Positions 1 to 7,215 are shown, counted from the first letter of the stretch. The stretch: 9,624 bases of DNA from CAZYJD01 sp964647785 (GCA_964647785.1 CAZYJD010000075.1:1-9624); one strand, 5' to 3'. Translations and numbers: made by a program. The notes: a model not told the origin generated them from the sequence alone.

Positions 1-2
1 AT

Positions 3-1694
3 CATGAACTAGATCGGAAAATCCACAAGAGGGTTGAGCATATCGGTGCTGACGGAAAGTTGGTGTGGAATGAAGACGATGAACCTATCAGGGCAACACT
101 TGCTGAAAAATTGCTGGTTTCATTGGCAGCCAAACTGAGCAATTTTGTGCCGCGTGCGGGCATCTGGCTCAACACGCAACGCCCCGAGTGGAACGACGCC
201 AACAATGCCTTGGTTGGCAATGGTATTTCTATGGTAACCCTTTGTTACCTGCGCCGATACATCAGTTTCCTCTTTCAATTTCTAAGAGACTCCGAAGAAC
301 GACGTTTGCATTTCAATCGGCCGGTGGCACAAATGATTGAAGGCCTGGAAAAAACATTTGCCTCGCATATTGGGCTGCTGGCTGAGAATATGAGCGATGA
401 GCAAAGAAGAGCCATGCTCGATGACCTCGGTGCCATTGGCGAACAATATAGAACCCTTGCTTACAATGGTTTCAATGGCAGGGTAGATGCCGTGTCCATT
501 TCCAAAATTCTTTCGCTCCTCGAATTGGCACAGCGCTTTTGCGACGATGCCATCCGTCATAATAAAAGGAAAGACGGATTGTTTCACTCTTACAACCTCC
601 TCGAATTGAATGAAGGAAAAGCATCGGTTAGACACCTTTATGAAATGCTTGAGGGACAAGTGGCCGTATTGAGTACAGGACTCCTATCGCCCGAAGAGTC
701 GCTCTCATTACTAGACAGTTTGAAAAGCAGTAAAATGTATCGTGCCGATCAGTACAGCTACATGTTGTACCCCAACCGCAGGCTGAAGGGCTTTCTTGAA
801 AAGAACAGCATCCCCGCTGATATGGCCGCGCAGTGCCCATTGTTCGGGGCACTGGTAGATGCCGGTGAACATCGCTTGGTTGAAAGAGATGTGATGGGTC
901 AATATCATTATAGCAAGGAGATCCACAATGAAGAAGACATCCACCGAATTTTGGCAGAACTTTCCAAGGAAGGCTGGCAAAAAGAGGTGCAAACACACGG
1001 ACAGAAGGCCGCTGAAATTTTCGAACTGCTTTTTGACCACAGCGCCTTTACGGGTCGTTCAGGAACCTTTTTTGGCTATGAAGGCCTCGGTTCTATCTAT
1101 TGGCATATGGTTTCAAAATTATTGCTGGCTGTGCAGGAAACCATTCACTGGGCGGTTGAGCGCGGCGTGAGTCAGGAAACCTTTGGCAGACTGGTGGAGC
1201 ACTATTACGAAATAAGAGCAGGCATAGGGGTGAACAAATCGCCTAAGCTCTATGGTGCCTTCCCAACAGACGCCTATTCACATACCCCAATCAATGCAGG
1301 TGCACAACAACCCGGAATGACCGGACAGGTAAAAGAAGATGTGATTAACCGCTGGGCTGAACTGGGGCTGTTTGTTGAAAACGGTTGCCTGTCTTTTCGC
1401 CCGAGAATACTCAGAAAAAGCGAATTCTTAGAAGAGCCAACCACCTTTGAGTACCTCAACATCCAAAATGAAATTTCATCACTTGAACTACAAACAGACA
1501 GTTTAGCATTTACCATCTGTCAAACCCCCGTGGTCTACATCAAGGATGATCGGGAATATATGATTATTCATTTCAAGGAGGGGGAAGCAATGCAGATTGA
1601 TCTGCTGGAAATGACCGCAGAATATTCTGCAGAGGTATTCAGTCGGAGCGGTAAAATCGAACGCATCGAAGTTCACTGCAAGCCGCATCTATAA
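3..1694 (+). CDS. C-terminal part of a large conserved protein, possibly glycoside-hydrolase-like (5'-truncated)
   Basis: The frame is open from the first complete codon at base 3, so the gene begins outside the window; 563 residues are visible and it ends at TAA 1692-1694. A TTG at 60 could be read as a start but lies inside coding sequence (HELDRKIHKRVEH precedes it). There is no signal peptide or membrane segment in the visible part. Numbering from base 3, notable motifs are RPEWNDANNALVGNG (60-74), RSGTFFGYEGLGSIYW (352-367) and GAQQPGMTGQVKED (433-446). The body looks largely helical, and the last roughly 75 residues look beta-rich. The aromatic, Asp/Glu-rich motifs between helices are reminiscent of (alpha/alpha)6 six-hairpin glycosidases and phosphorylases, and I recall similar unassigned proteins in Bacteroidota. 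That is resemblance, not a family assignment: no catalytic residue is identified and the substrate is unknown. It converges on the neighbouring minus-strand gene and shares a terminator with it. Confidence 0.75.
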   Translation, partial: HELDRKIHKRVEHIGADGKLVWNEDDEPIRATLAEKLLVSLAAKLSNFVPRAGIWLNTQRPEWNDANNALVGNGISMVTLCYLRRYISFLFQFLRDSEERRLHFNRPVAQMIEGLEKTFASHIGLLAENMSDEQRRAMLDDLGAIGEQYRTLAYNGFNGRVDAVSISKILSLLELAQRFCDDAIRHNKRKDGLFHSYNLLELNEGKASVRHLYEMLEGQVAVLSTGLLSPEESLSLLDSLKSSKMYRADQYSYMLYPNRRLKGFLEKNSIPADMAAQCPLFGALVDAGEHRLVERDVMGQYHYSKEIHNEEDIHRILAELSKEGWQKEVQTHGQKAAEIFELLFDHSAFTGRSGTFFGYEGLGSIYWHMVSKLLLAVQETIHWAVERGVSQETFGRLVEHYYEIRAGIGVNKSPKLYGAFPTDAYSHTPINAGAQQPGMTGQVKEDVINRWAELGLFVENGCLSFRPRILRKSEFLEEPTTFEYLNIQNEISSLELQTDSLAFTICQTPVVYIKDDREYMIIHFKEGEAMQIDLLEMTAEYSAEVFSRSGKIERIEVHCKPHL

Positions 1695-1726
1695 AAAAGG
1701 GCCTTCCGAAACCGGAAGACCCTTTT
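1695..1726. terminator. Bidirectional intrinsic terminator between convergent genes
   Basis: Bases 1695-1708 pair with 1713-1726 around an AAAC loop, with a single C/A mismatch on the plus strand that becomes a T-G wobble on the minus strand. The plus strand continues into TTTT and then T-rich sequence. The minus strand leaves the stem into six Ts. It starts directly after the stop of the plus-strand gene and lies 24 bases beyond the stop of the minus-strand gene, so it probably ends both transcripts. Confidence 0.85.
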
Positions 1727-1750
1727 ATTTATTTTAAAATGGGTTGGGTT

Positions 1751-3106
1751 CTATTTTACAATCACCTTGCGGGTTGAAATGCTGTTTTCACCATTCAGTT
1801 GAAGCACATAGATGCCAGCTGAAAGTGAGCTTACATCGAATGTATGGCGGCTGTTTGAAGCAGGGATGATGCTTGAAACAACTCTTCCTTGTGCATCCAT
1901 CAAGCTGATTTCATTCACCTTTTCGGTGCTGTTGCTGAGATCCACATTCAATGAGCCTTTGGCAGGGTTTGGATAAACTTTTACACCAATGGCAGCAACG
2001 TCAGCAGTGCTGTTGGTAGACTCCTTGCTGAAGTATACATTGTCGATATAAACGGTAGGAATACCTGGGGTTTCAGCTACCAAAATGAACTGAGCCAGTT
2101 TGTCAGTTCCCTGAAGACCAGTGAAATCTGACATTGGAATGCGATACTTGATCCACTCTCCAGTGGCAGGCGCATCAAAAGTAAGTTCGTGCTCGCTGTC
2201 GTCACCTCCATCGTAGCCTCCGTCTGCACCCCAGTCAACCAATTTGATTTTGAATTTGCTGAAGTTAGGGCTCCAAACGTCTATATTGAAGTAGTCCATT
2301 TCACTGGCATCGATGATGTTCTCACCAACGGCTTCAATACCAATTACGTTCACACCCGTGTACTTCTTCACATTGTTGCCATCGATATCCATCTCAGTCA
2401 AAGTTGCAGAAGACCAGTCGGTTCTCCAGGTGTTTACAGCCACATCCTCGTAAACATCGCTAAACATAGAAATTACATCAGCGCTTTCGTCAGTAGGATC
2501 AGCTGCGCCTGTAGTAGGCATTGCTTCAGGAGTGTTGCTGAAATAAATGTTGTCTACATAAATTTCGGCCGTTCCAAAAGGCTCTGCTACCAAAATGAAT
2601 TGTGCCATGTTTGAAGTAGCAGCAAGACCAGTGAAGAGGGTTAATGGGATGTTGTAAGAGATCCACTTTTCCTTGTTGTCACCAATGCCAAATACCAGCT
2701 CGTGCTCGGTGTCATCACCCCCCGCACTGGCAGGGCTGTAAACTCCATCTGCACCGAAATCAACCAACTTCAGTTTAAAAATGGTTGCATTGCTGGTCCA
2801 AAGATCAATGTTGAAATGGGTCATTCCACTGGCGTCAATCATATTGGCACCGGTTGTTTCGATACCGGCAACGCCCATGCTGCTGTATCTTTTCATGTCA
2901 TTTCCATCGATGGTGGTGTCGGTAAGTACTCCGCTCGACCAATCGGTTCTCCAAGAATTTACCGCCACATTGGTGTATGGTCCTGAAAAAAGTGAAATTA
3001 CATCTGCTGCATCAGCAGTTGGATCGGGTGCTCCTGTTGTAGGAGCTTGTGCAAATGCCGAAGACATCAGCACAGATAATCCTAAAATGGTAAGTGTTTT
3101 TTTCAT
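1751..3106 (-). CDS. T9SS-sorted secreted protein with two tandem carbohydrate-binding-like modules
   Basis: The protein has 451 residues. It begins with a signal peptide (KK, hydrophobic LTILGLSVLMSSAFA, likely cleavage after residue 19) and ends with a type IX secretion C-terminal sorting domain (about 375-451). That domain shows VYPNPAKGSLNVDL, a central MDAQGR, SLSAGIYVLQL and a terminal RKVIVK. Between them are two homologous modules, residues 22-190 and 197-360, sharing PTTGA.DPT, WRTDWSS, IDGN, LVD.GADG, GDD.EHEL, AQFILVAE and Y.DN.YFS. Such modules occur in flavobacterial secreted polysaccharide-degrading enzymes and look like galactose-binding-type beta sandwiches; the conserved aspartates may bind calcium. 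No catalytic domain is present. It is predicted to cross the outer membrane via T9SS and be surface-anchored or released, perhaps binding glycans. Export is well supported, glycan binding is inference. The start at ATG 3104-3106 is fixed by the signal peptide. Confidence 0.88.
   Translation of the reverse strand: MKKTLTILGLSVLMSSAFAQAPTTGAPDPTADAADVISLFSGPYTNVAVNSWRTDWSSGVLTDTTIDGNDMKRYSSMGVAGIETTGANMIDASGMTHFNIDLWTSNATIFKLKLVDFGADGVYSPASAGGDDTEHELVFGIGDNKEKWISYNIPLTLFTGLAATSNMAQFILVAEPFGTAEIYVDNIYFSNTPEAMPTTGAADPTDESADVISMFSDVYEDVAVNTWRTDWSSATLTEMDIDGNNVKKYTGVNVIGIEAVGENIIDASEMDYFNIDVWSPNFSKFKIKLVDWGADGGYDGGDDSEHELTFDAPATGEWIKYRIPMSDFTGLQGTDKLAQFILVAETPGIPTVYIDNVYFSKESTNSTADVAAIGVKVYPNPAKGSLNVDLSNSTEKVNEISLMDAQGRVVSSIIPASNSRHTFDVSSLSAGIYVLQLNGENSISTRKVIVK
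2027..2518 (-). repeat. Second copy of the intragenic module repeat (residues 197-360)
   Basis: It encodes the second carbohydrate-binding-like module, separated from the first by a six-residue linker (NTPEAM) and followed by a short Ser/Thr/Asn-rich linker to the sorting domain. Conserved landmarks in the same order as copy one are PTTGAADPT, WRTDWSSATL, LVDWGADGG, GDDSEHEL, AQFILVAE and YIDNVYFS. Confidence 0.85.
2537..3043 (-). repeat. First copy of the intragenic module repeat (residues 22-190)
   Basis: It encodes the N-terminal carbohydrate-binding-like module. It aligns almost end to end with the second module and differs by a short insertion in the Asp-rich loop (GADGVYSPASAGGDD against GADGGYDGGDD). 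Similarity remains at DNA level, for example around 2815-2845 against 2285-2318. The duplication is therefore clear, but the copies have diverged. Confidence 0.85.
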
Positions 3107-3125
3107 ATCGTTTTGTTTTACTCCT

Positions 3126-3157
3126 CAAAATAAAAGAGAATTTACTTAAAGTACAAA
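3126..3157 (-). promoter_or_regulatory. Candidate promoter for the T9SS-protein gene
   Basis: Reading the minus strand, TTTG (3157-3154) is followed after 20 bases by TTATTTTG (3133-3126), one mismatch from the Bacteroidota -7 element TAnnTTTG. Transcription would begin near 3119, about a dozen bases before the ATG. A GAGGAG at 3126-3121 on the same strand lies 14 bases from the ATG; it would fall upstream of that start and so would not act as a ribosome site in this model. The region is AT-rich, so chance matches are likely. Confidence 0.35.
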
Positions 3158-3276
3158 TTACCATAAGTATCAATTAACATGTTTTTTTATGCAATGAGCT
3201 ATCCGCATGAATTTCTGCTGTTTTGTCCCCCTTTGTAAATACCCTGTAAATCAATTTTCCTTTCTAAATTAGCTGC

Positions 3277-6200
3277 ATGAATAAAGTTTTTCTACTCATT
3301 GGTGCTGTCTTGTTGATCACCGATGCACATGCTCAAAACGATCATCGACTGATGCGATTTCCAAGTTTGAGCAAAACCCATGTGGTGTTTTCTTATGCAG
3401 GCGATTTATATAAAGTGCAACGCAGCGGCGGCCTTGCCCAGCGCCTCACCACCGACCCCGGGGTGGAAGTCTTTCCCCGCTATTCACCCGATGGAAAAAC
3501 CATTGCATTTACTGCCCAATACGATGGCAACACCGAAGTTTACACCATCCCCATGCAAGGAGGGAACCCCAAAAGATTGAGCACCACGGCCACGCTTGGA
3601 CGCGATGACCTGAGCGATCGCATGGGGCCCAATAACATTGTAATGAGCTGGACGCCCGATGGGCAATCGGTTATTTATCGGTCCAGGCAATACAGCTTCA
3701 ATTCATTCAAAGGCCAATTGTTCAGTGTATACGCCAAAGGCGGAATGAGCACGCAGCTGCCCTTTAGCGTGGCCTCCTGGTGCAGTTATAATAGCGATGG
3801 AACCAAAATGGTGTACAACAAGGTGTTCCGTGAATTTCGTACCTGGAAATACTACCGTGGCGGTATGGCCGATGATATTTGGTGGATCAATCTAAAAACA
3901 GGAGAGACCAAAAATCTGACCAATCACCCTGCACAAGATATTTTCCCCATGTGGCATGGCGATACGGTTTATTTCGCCAGTGACCGCGACCGCACCATGA
4001 ACCTGTTTGCCTTTGATCTCGGCAGCGGAAAGCTCAGCAAAATCACGCATTTTACCGATTACGACATCAAGTTTCCCAGCATGGGCCCTGATGGGATTGT
4101 ATTTGAAAAAGGCGGGCGATTATTCATTTACCATTTCAAGAGTACCGAAGTTACAGAGGTAAACGTACGCATACAAGGCGATCATGAGGCAGCACTTCGC
4201 AAATTTGTAGATGCTGCAGATTATCCAAACTCCGTTGCCCTCAGCCCGGATGGCTCGCGCCTGGGCTTCAGCGGAAGAGGAGAAATTTTCAATGTGCCCG
4301 CCAAAGAAGGGTTTACGAGACGGCTCACCCAAAGCAATGGAGCACACGATCGCGATGTTTGCTGGTCGCCCGATGGCCAATGGATTGCCTGGATAAGCGA
4401 TGAAAGTGGTGAAGACGAAATTTACATCCGCAAGCAAGACGGAAGTGAAGCTGCAAAGCAAATCACCAAAAACGGTGGCCCCTATAAATACCGTCCTGTT
4501 TGGTCGCCTGATAGCAAACGCATTTTGTTCAGTGATCGGTCCATGAGCTTGTATTGCGTAACGATCGATGGAGGCGCAACAACGAAGATAGATGCATCGC
4601 CTGTTTGGGAAATCAGAGACTACAGATGGTCGCCCGATAGCAAATGGGTCATTTACACCTATCCAGGGCGGCAGCGACCTTCGGTGATACGCGCTTGGTC
4701 AATGGACACTAAGAAATCGCTCGATCTCACAGAAGGCTGGTACAACGCATCCGGCGGGGTATGCTCTCCCGATGGCAAGTACCTTTATTTCATTTCGCAA
4801 CGAGACTACAACCCCATTTACAGCCAAACGGAATGGAATCACGCTTATACCAATATGTCGCGCCTGTATGTCATTGCATTGAGTAAAGACACCCCTCCAC
4901 TTTTTCCACTCAAGAATGATGAAGTGAAAACTGCCGATGAGAAAAAGGAGGAGAAAAAGACCGATGGAGGTTCGCAAACCGTCATCGATTTGGAAGGGAT
5001 CGCCATGCGAACCACCGCCCTGCCGGTTGCATCAGGTAGTTACTGGTCACTTGAAGCAACCAAAGACGGACTTTATTACGGTTATAACCGAACTGGTGGA
5101 AAAGTGAGTTTGAATTACTTCTCCATCAAGGATGAGAAAGAACACGAGCTTTCATCATATGTGGGTTTTGAGCTATCGCCCAATGGCGAACATATGCTCA
5201 TCAAAAAAAGCAAAGCTTATTACGTGATCAACAGCCCCAAATCAGAATATAAACTGGGGAAAGCCGTTGACATGAGTGGCTTGCAGATACAGGTGAATCT
5301 CGAAGATGAGTGGAAACAGATTTTTAATGAATCCTGGCGGCAAATGCGCGACTTCTTCTACGATCCGGGCATGCACGGCGTGGATTGGAAAGCCATTCAT
5401 GAAAAGTATGCCGCTTTGCTGCCTTGGGTAAGGCACAGAAACGACCTCAATTATCTCATCGGGGAAATGATTGGAGAACTCAATGCCGGACACGCTTATG
5501 TTAATGGGGGTGACCGAAGCTCGGCGCAAAAGGTTCCTCTTGGCTTGCTCGGAGCCCGCTTTAGCAAAGATGCTTCCGGTTATTTCCGCATCGATCACAT
5601 TGTGAAAGGCGCCAATTGGAGCGAAGAACTGCACTCACCCCTGCTCGATCCCTCAGTTCAGGCAAAAGAAGGGGAATACATCACCAGCATCAATGGAACA
5701 GACTTAAAGCCTGTAAAAGATATTTTTGAAATGCTCATCGGGCAGGCAGGACAAATTGTAGAGCTCGGCATCAGTGCATCGGCCGATGGAAGCAATGCAA
5801 GAAAAGTGCTGGTGAAACCCCTGAAAGATGAAAGCAAGTTGTACTACTACGAATGGGTAGAAAACAATCGCAAAAAAGTTGAAGAAGCCAGCAATGGCCG
5901 CATTGGCTATTTGCACATCCCCGATATGAGTGTTGAAGGCCTCAACCAGTTTTCGCGCTATTTCTATGCTCAGCTCGATAAGGAAGCCATCATCATAGAC
6001 GACCGTGGCAATGGAGGTGGCAATGTTTCGCCCATGATCATTGAACGACTCAGAAGAGAAGTGGCCTTCGGCACAAGCTGGAGAAATGCAACCGAGGCAG
6101 GAACCAAACCCGGTGAATTGATCAATGGTCCTAAAATTTGTTTGATCGACCAATACTCAGCCAGCGATGGCGACTTGTTTCCATACCAATTCCGCTTATA

Positions 6201-6507
6201 CAAGCTTGGCCCCTTGCTGGGTCAGCGATCATGGGGTGGCGTTGTGGGGATACGCGGCAGCCTGCCGTTCATTGATGGAGGCGATTTGAGAAAGCCCGAA
6301 TTCGGCCATTTCGACTACCAACAGCAAAGCTGGATCATTGAAGGTGAAGGGGTGAGTCCGGATATTGAAGTCATCAACGATCCTTGGCAGGAGTACAAAG
6401 GGGTTGATGCCCAATTGAACAAAGCCATTGATCTTATGTTGGAAGAATTGGAAAAACGCGATAAAAAATCAAAGAACATTCCCGCATTCCCCGATAAATC
6501 AAAATAA
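3277..6507 (+). CDS. Exported tricorn-type protease (S41 family serine peptidase)
   Basis: The protein has 1076 residues, about the length expected for tricorn proteases. A signal peptide (MNKVFLLIGAVLLITDAHA, cleavage after A19) fixes the ATG at 3277 and predicts a periplasmic enzyme; there is no lipobox cysteine. Beta-propeller repeats of the PD40/TolB type recur as SPDG-like blades at residues 70, 126, 323, 364, 410, 452 and 497. A Lys/Glu-rich linker (about 549-563) precedes more propeller sequence. The tricorn C1 helical domain starts near 678 (EWKQIFNESWRQMRDFFYDP), followed by PDZ (about 754-855) and the S41 core (about 875-1055) with GRIGYLHIPD and DDRGNGGGN (908-916). By comparison with archaeal tricorn, the likely catalytic residues are H739 (NAGHAY), S963 with D964 (SASDGD) and E1022 (IIEGEGVSPD), all present. 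Expected role: trimming oligopeptides admitted through the propeller. It is followed after 10 bases by a membrane-protein gene, suggesting an operon. Confidence 0.95.
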   Translation: MNKVFLLIGAVLLITDAHAQNDHRLMRFPSLSKTHVVFSYAGDLYKVQRSGGLAQRLTTDPGVEVFPRYSPDGKTIAFTAQYDGNTEVYTIPMQGGNPKRLSTTATLGRDDLSDRMGPNNIVMSWTPDGQSVIYRSRQYSFNSFKGQLFSVYAKGGMSTQLPFSVASWCSYNSDGTKMVYNKVFREFRTWKYYRGGMADDIWWINLKTGETKNLTNHPAQDIFPMWHGDTVYFASDRDRTMNLFAFDLGSGKLSKITHFTDYDIKFPSMGPDGIVFEKGGRLFIYHFKSTEVTEVNVRIQGDHEAALRKFVDAADYPNSVALSPDGSRLGFSGRGEIFNVPAKEGFTRRLTQSNGAHDRDVCWSPDGQWIAWISDESGEDEIYIRKQDGSEAAKQITKNGGPYKYRPVWSPDSKRILFSDRSMSLYCVTIDGGATTKIDASPVWEIRDYRWSPDSKWVIYTYPGRQRPSVIRAWSMDTKKSLDLTEGWYNASGGVCSPDGKYLYFISQRDYNPIYSQTEWNHAYTNMSRLYVIALSKDTPPLFPLKNDEVKTADEKKEEKKTDGGSQTVIDLEGIAMRTTALPVASGSYWSLEATKDGLYYGYNRTGGKVSLNYFSIKDEKEHELSSYVGFELSPNGEHMLIKKSKAYYVINSPKSEYKLGKAVDMSGLQIQVNLEDEWKQIFNESWRQMRDFFYDPGMHGVDWKAIHEKYAALLPWVRHRNDLNYLIGEMIGELNAGHAYVNGGDRSSAQKVPLGLLGARFSKDASGYFRIDHIVKGANWSEELHSPLLDPSVQAKEGEYITSINGTDLKPVKDIFEMLIGQAGQIVELGISASADGSNARKVLVKPLKDESKLYYYEWVENNRKKVEEASNGRIGYLHIPDMSVEGLNQFSRYFYAQLDKEAIIIDDRGNGGGNVSPMIIERLRREVAFGTSWRNATEAGTKPGELINGPKICLIDQYSASDGDLFPYQFRLYKLGPLLGQRSWGGVVGIRGSLPFIDGGDLRKPEFGHFDYQQQSWIIEGEGVSPDIEVINDPWQEYKGVDAQLNKAIDLMLEELEKRDKKSKNIPAFPDKSK

Positions 6508-6517
6508 ATTTGAACCC

Positions 6518-6979
6518 ATGATAACATTAGCTGCCTACGATTTATTTCTTGGCATTCACAATCTATTGCGCTGGATACTGTTGATCAGTGGTATTCTGGC
6601 CATCGTTTTTGCCATCAAAGGATTAAGTGGTAAAACTGCCTATGGCACCGCAGAAAACCGCTGGCGATTGATCTTTTTAATCATGAACCACAGCCAGCTG
6701 CTGATAGGTTTGCTGCTCTATTTTGTGTTCAGCCCCATCACCAAAAGTGCCATGCAAAACATGGGAGCTGCCATGAAGGATGAATATCAGCGATTTTGGG
6801 CGGTTGAGCACCTCACCGCCATGCTCATTGCTGTTATTGTAACCACCATTGGCAACAGTCGCATTAAAAAAGCGGCAACCGATCTGGCAAAACACCGCAC
6901 AACCTTGATATTCTTTGGTATATCCATGATTCTTATCTTGAGCATGATTCCATGGGATCGGCCCATTTTCAGATTCTGA
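6518..6979 (+). CDS. Small four-helix integral membrane protein (cytochrome b-like hypothetical)
   Basis: The protein has 153 residues. ATG 6518 was chosen over an upstream in-frame ATG at 6428 because the longer form would overlap the protease gene and add a hydrophilic, unconserved-looking stretch. Predicted membrane helices are at about 13-33, 52-70, 95-112 and 128-146. Histidines lie at or near the start of three helices: H14 (GIHNLLRW), H58 (NHSQLLIG) and H98 (AVEHLTAM). A C-terminal SMIPWDRP motif follows the last helix. I recall similar short proteins in Bacteroidota, sometimes labelled cytochrome B, but there is no proof of haem binding. It starts 10 bases after the protease stop, so co-transcription is likely. 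There is no clear Shine-Dalgarno sequence. Function is unknown; the histidines suggest a redox or metal/haem site as inference only. Confidence 0.85.
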   Translation: MITLAAYDLFLGIHNLLRWILLISGILAIVFAIKGLSGKTAYGTAENRWRLIFLIMNHSQLLIGLLLYFVFSPITKSAMQNMGAAMKDEYQRFWAVEHLTAMLIAVIVTTIGNSRIKKAATDLAKHRTTLIFFGISMILILSMIPWDRPIFRF

Positions 6980-7035
6980 ATTGTAGAATTTGCTGTACAA
7001 CACCGCCTCCCGCGGTATATTCAGTGAAGCGCGAT

Positions 7036-7067
7036 TTTGCTTTCAGTCCATCCATCAACCAACTTTG
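7036..7067 (+). promoter_or_regulatory. Candidate promoter in the spacer after the membrane-protein gene
   Basis: TTTG at 7036-7039 is followed after 20 bases by CAACTTTG at 7060-7067, one mismatch from TAnnTTTG and continuing into GCA as often seen at Bacteroidota -7 boxes. Transcription would begin near 7074, giving an RNA of under 100 bases ending at the terminator at 7146-7171. This rests on motif matching alone. Confidence 0.3.
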
Positions 7068-7073
7068 CATATG

Positions 7074-7171
7074 CGTTGAGAAAATCCGGTGCATCCGGCA
7101 CAATATAGATGGGTGCTGAACTACTAAATTTCCTATCACCTTTCTAAGGGACTCTAAGGAGTCCCTTTTTT
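7074..7171 (+). ncRNA. Possible small RNA or leader transcript (speculative)
   Basis: This stretch lies between a promoter-like pair (7036-7067) and a strong terminator. It contains the GC-rich element CCGGTGCATCCGGCAC (7087-7102), which can fold as GTGC/GCAC or CCGG/CCGG. Only a 12-codon reading frame (7109-7147, MGAELLNFLSPF) fits inside it. I do not recognise it as a known RNA family. The simpler reading is that it is the 3' untranslated end of the protease/membrane-protein operon. Confidence 0.2.
7146..7171 (+). terminator. Strong intrinsic terminator upstream of the aconitase gene
   Basis: GGGACTC (7148-7154) pairs perfectly with GAGTCCC (7159-7165) around the loop TAAG, extended by two A-T pairs (7146-7147 with 7166-7167), and runs into six Ts (7166-7171). 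It probably ends the transcript of the protease and membrane-protein genes, about 170 bases after the last stop, or that of any small RNA from the spacer. Confidence 0.88.
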
Positions 7172-7178
7172 CATTTTA

Positions 7179-7192
7179 GGCGCAGTTGCGCC
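7179..7192. promoter_or_regulatory. Perfect inverted repeat upstream of the aconitase promoter element
   Basis: GGCGCA (7179-7184) and TGCGCC (7187-7192) form a perfect inverted repeat around two bases. It is GC-rich in an AT-rich setting and lies about 24 bases upstream of the -7 box at 7216. It could be a repressor or activator site, or simply a small hairpin; no known operator is recognised. Confidence 0.3.
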
Positions 7193-7215
7193 CTGCAAGT
7201 CTTTGATTAATTAAC

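Noticed and set aside
60..62. TTG as the start of the first gene
   Set aside because: The frame is open upstream to the window edge with protein-like sequence, so this is an internal leucine codon of a truncated gene.
2189..2614. Plus-strand open frames across the T9SS gene, and minus-strand frames across the protease and aconitase genes
   Set aside because: They lie antisense to clearly identified genes, have no recognisable domains, and are shadows of biased codon use.
3265..3272. TAAATTAG as a -7 element for the protease
   Set aside because: It would place the transcription start at or beyond the ATG at 3277, and the signal peptide requires that ATG.
6428..6517. Upstream ATG extending the membrane protein by 30 residues
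   Set aside because: It overlaps the end of the protease gene and adds a hydrophilic stretch; the ATG at 6518, 10 bases after the protease stop, gives a sensible membrane protein.
7002..7010. Nine-base ACCGCCTCC shared with 9522-9530, as a dispersed repeat
   Set aside because: The match is short, flanking sequence differs, and two copies of this length can occur by chance.
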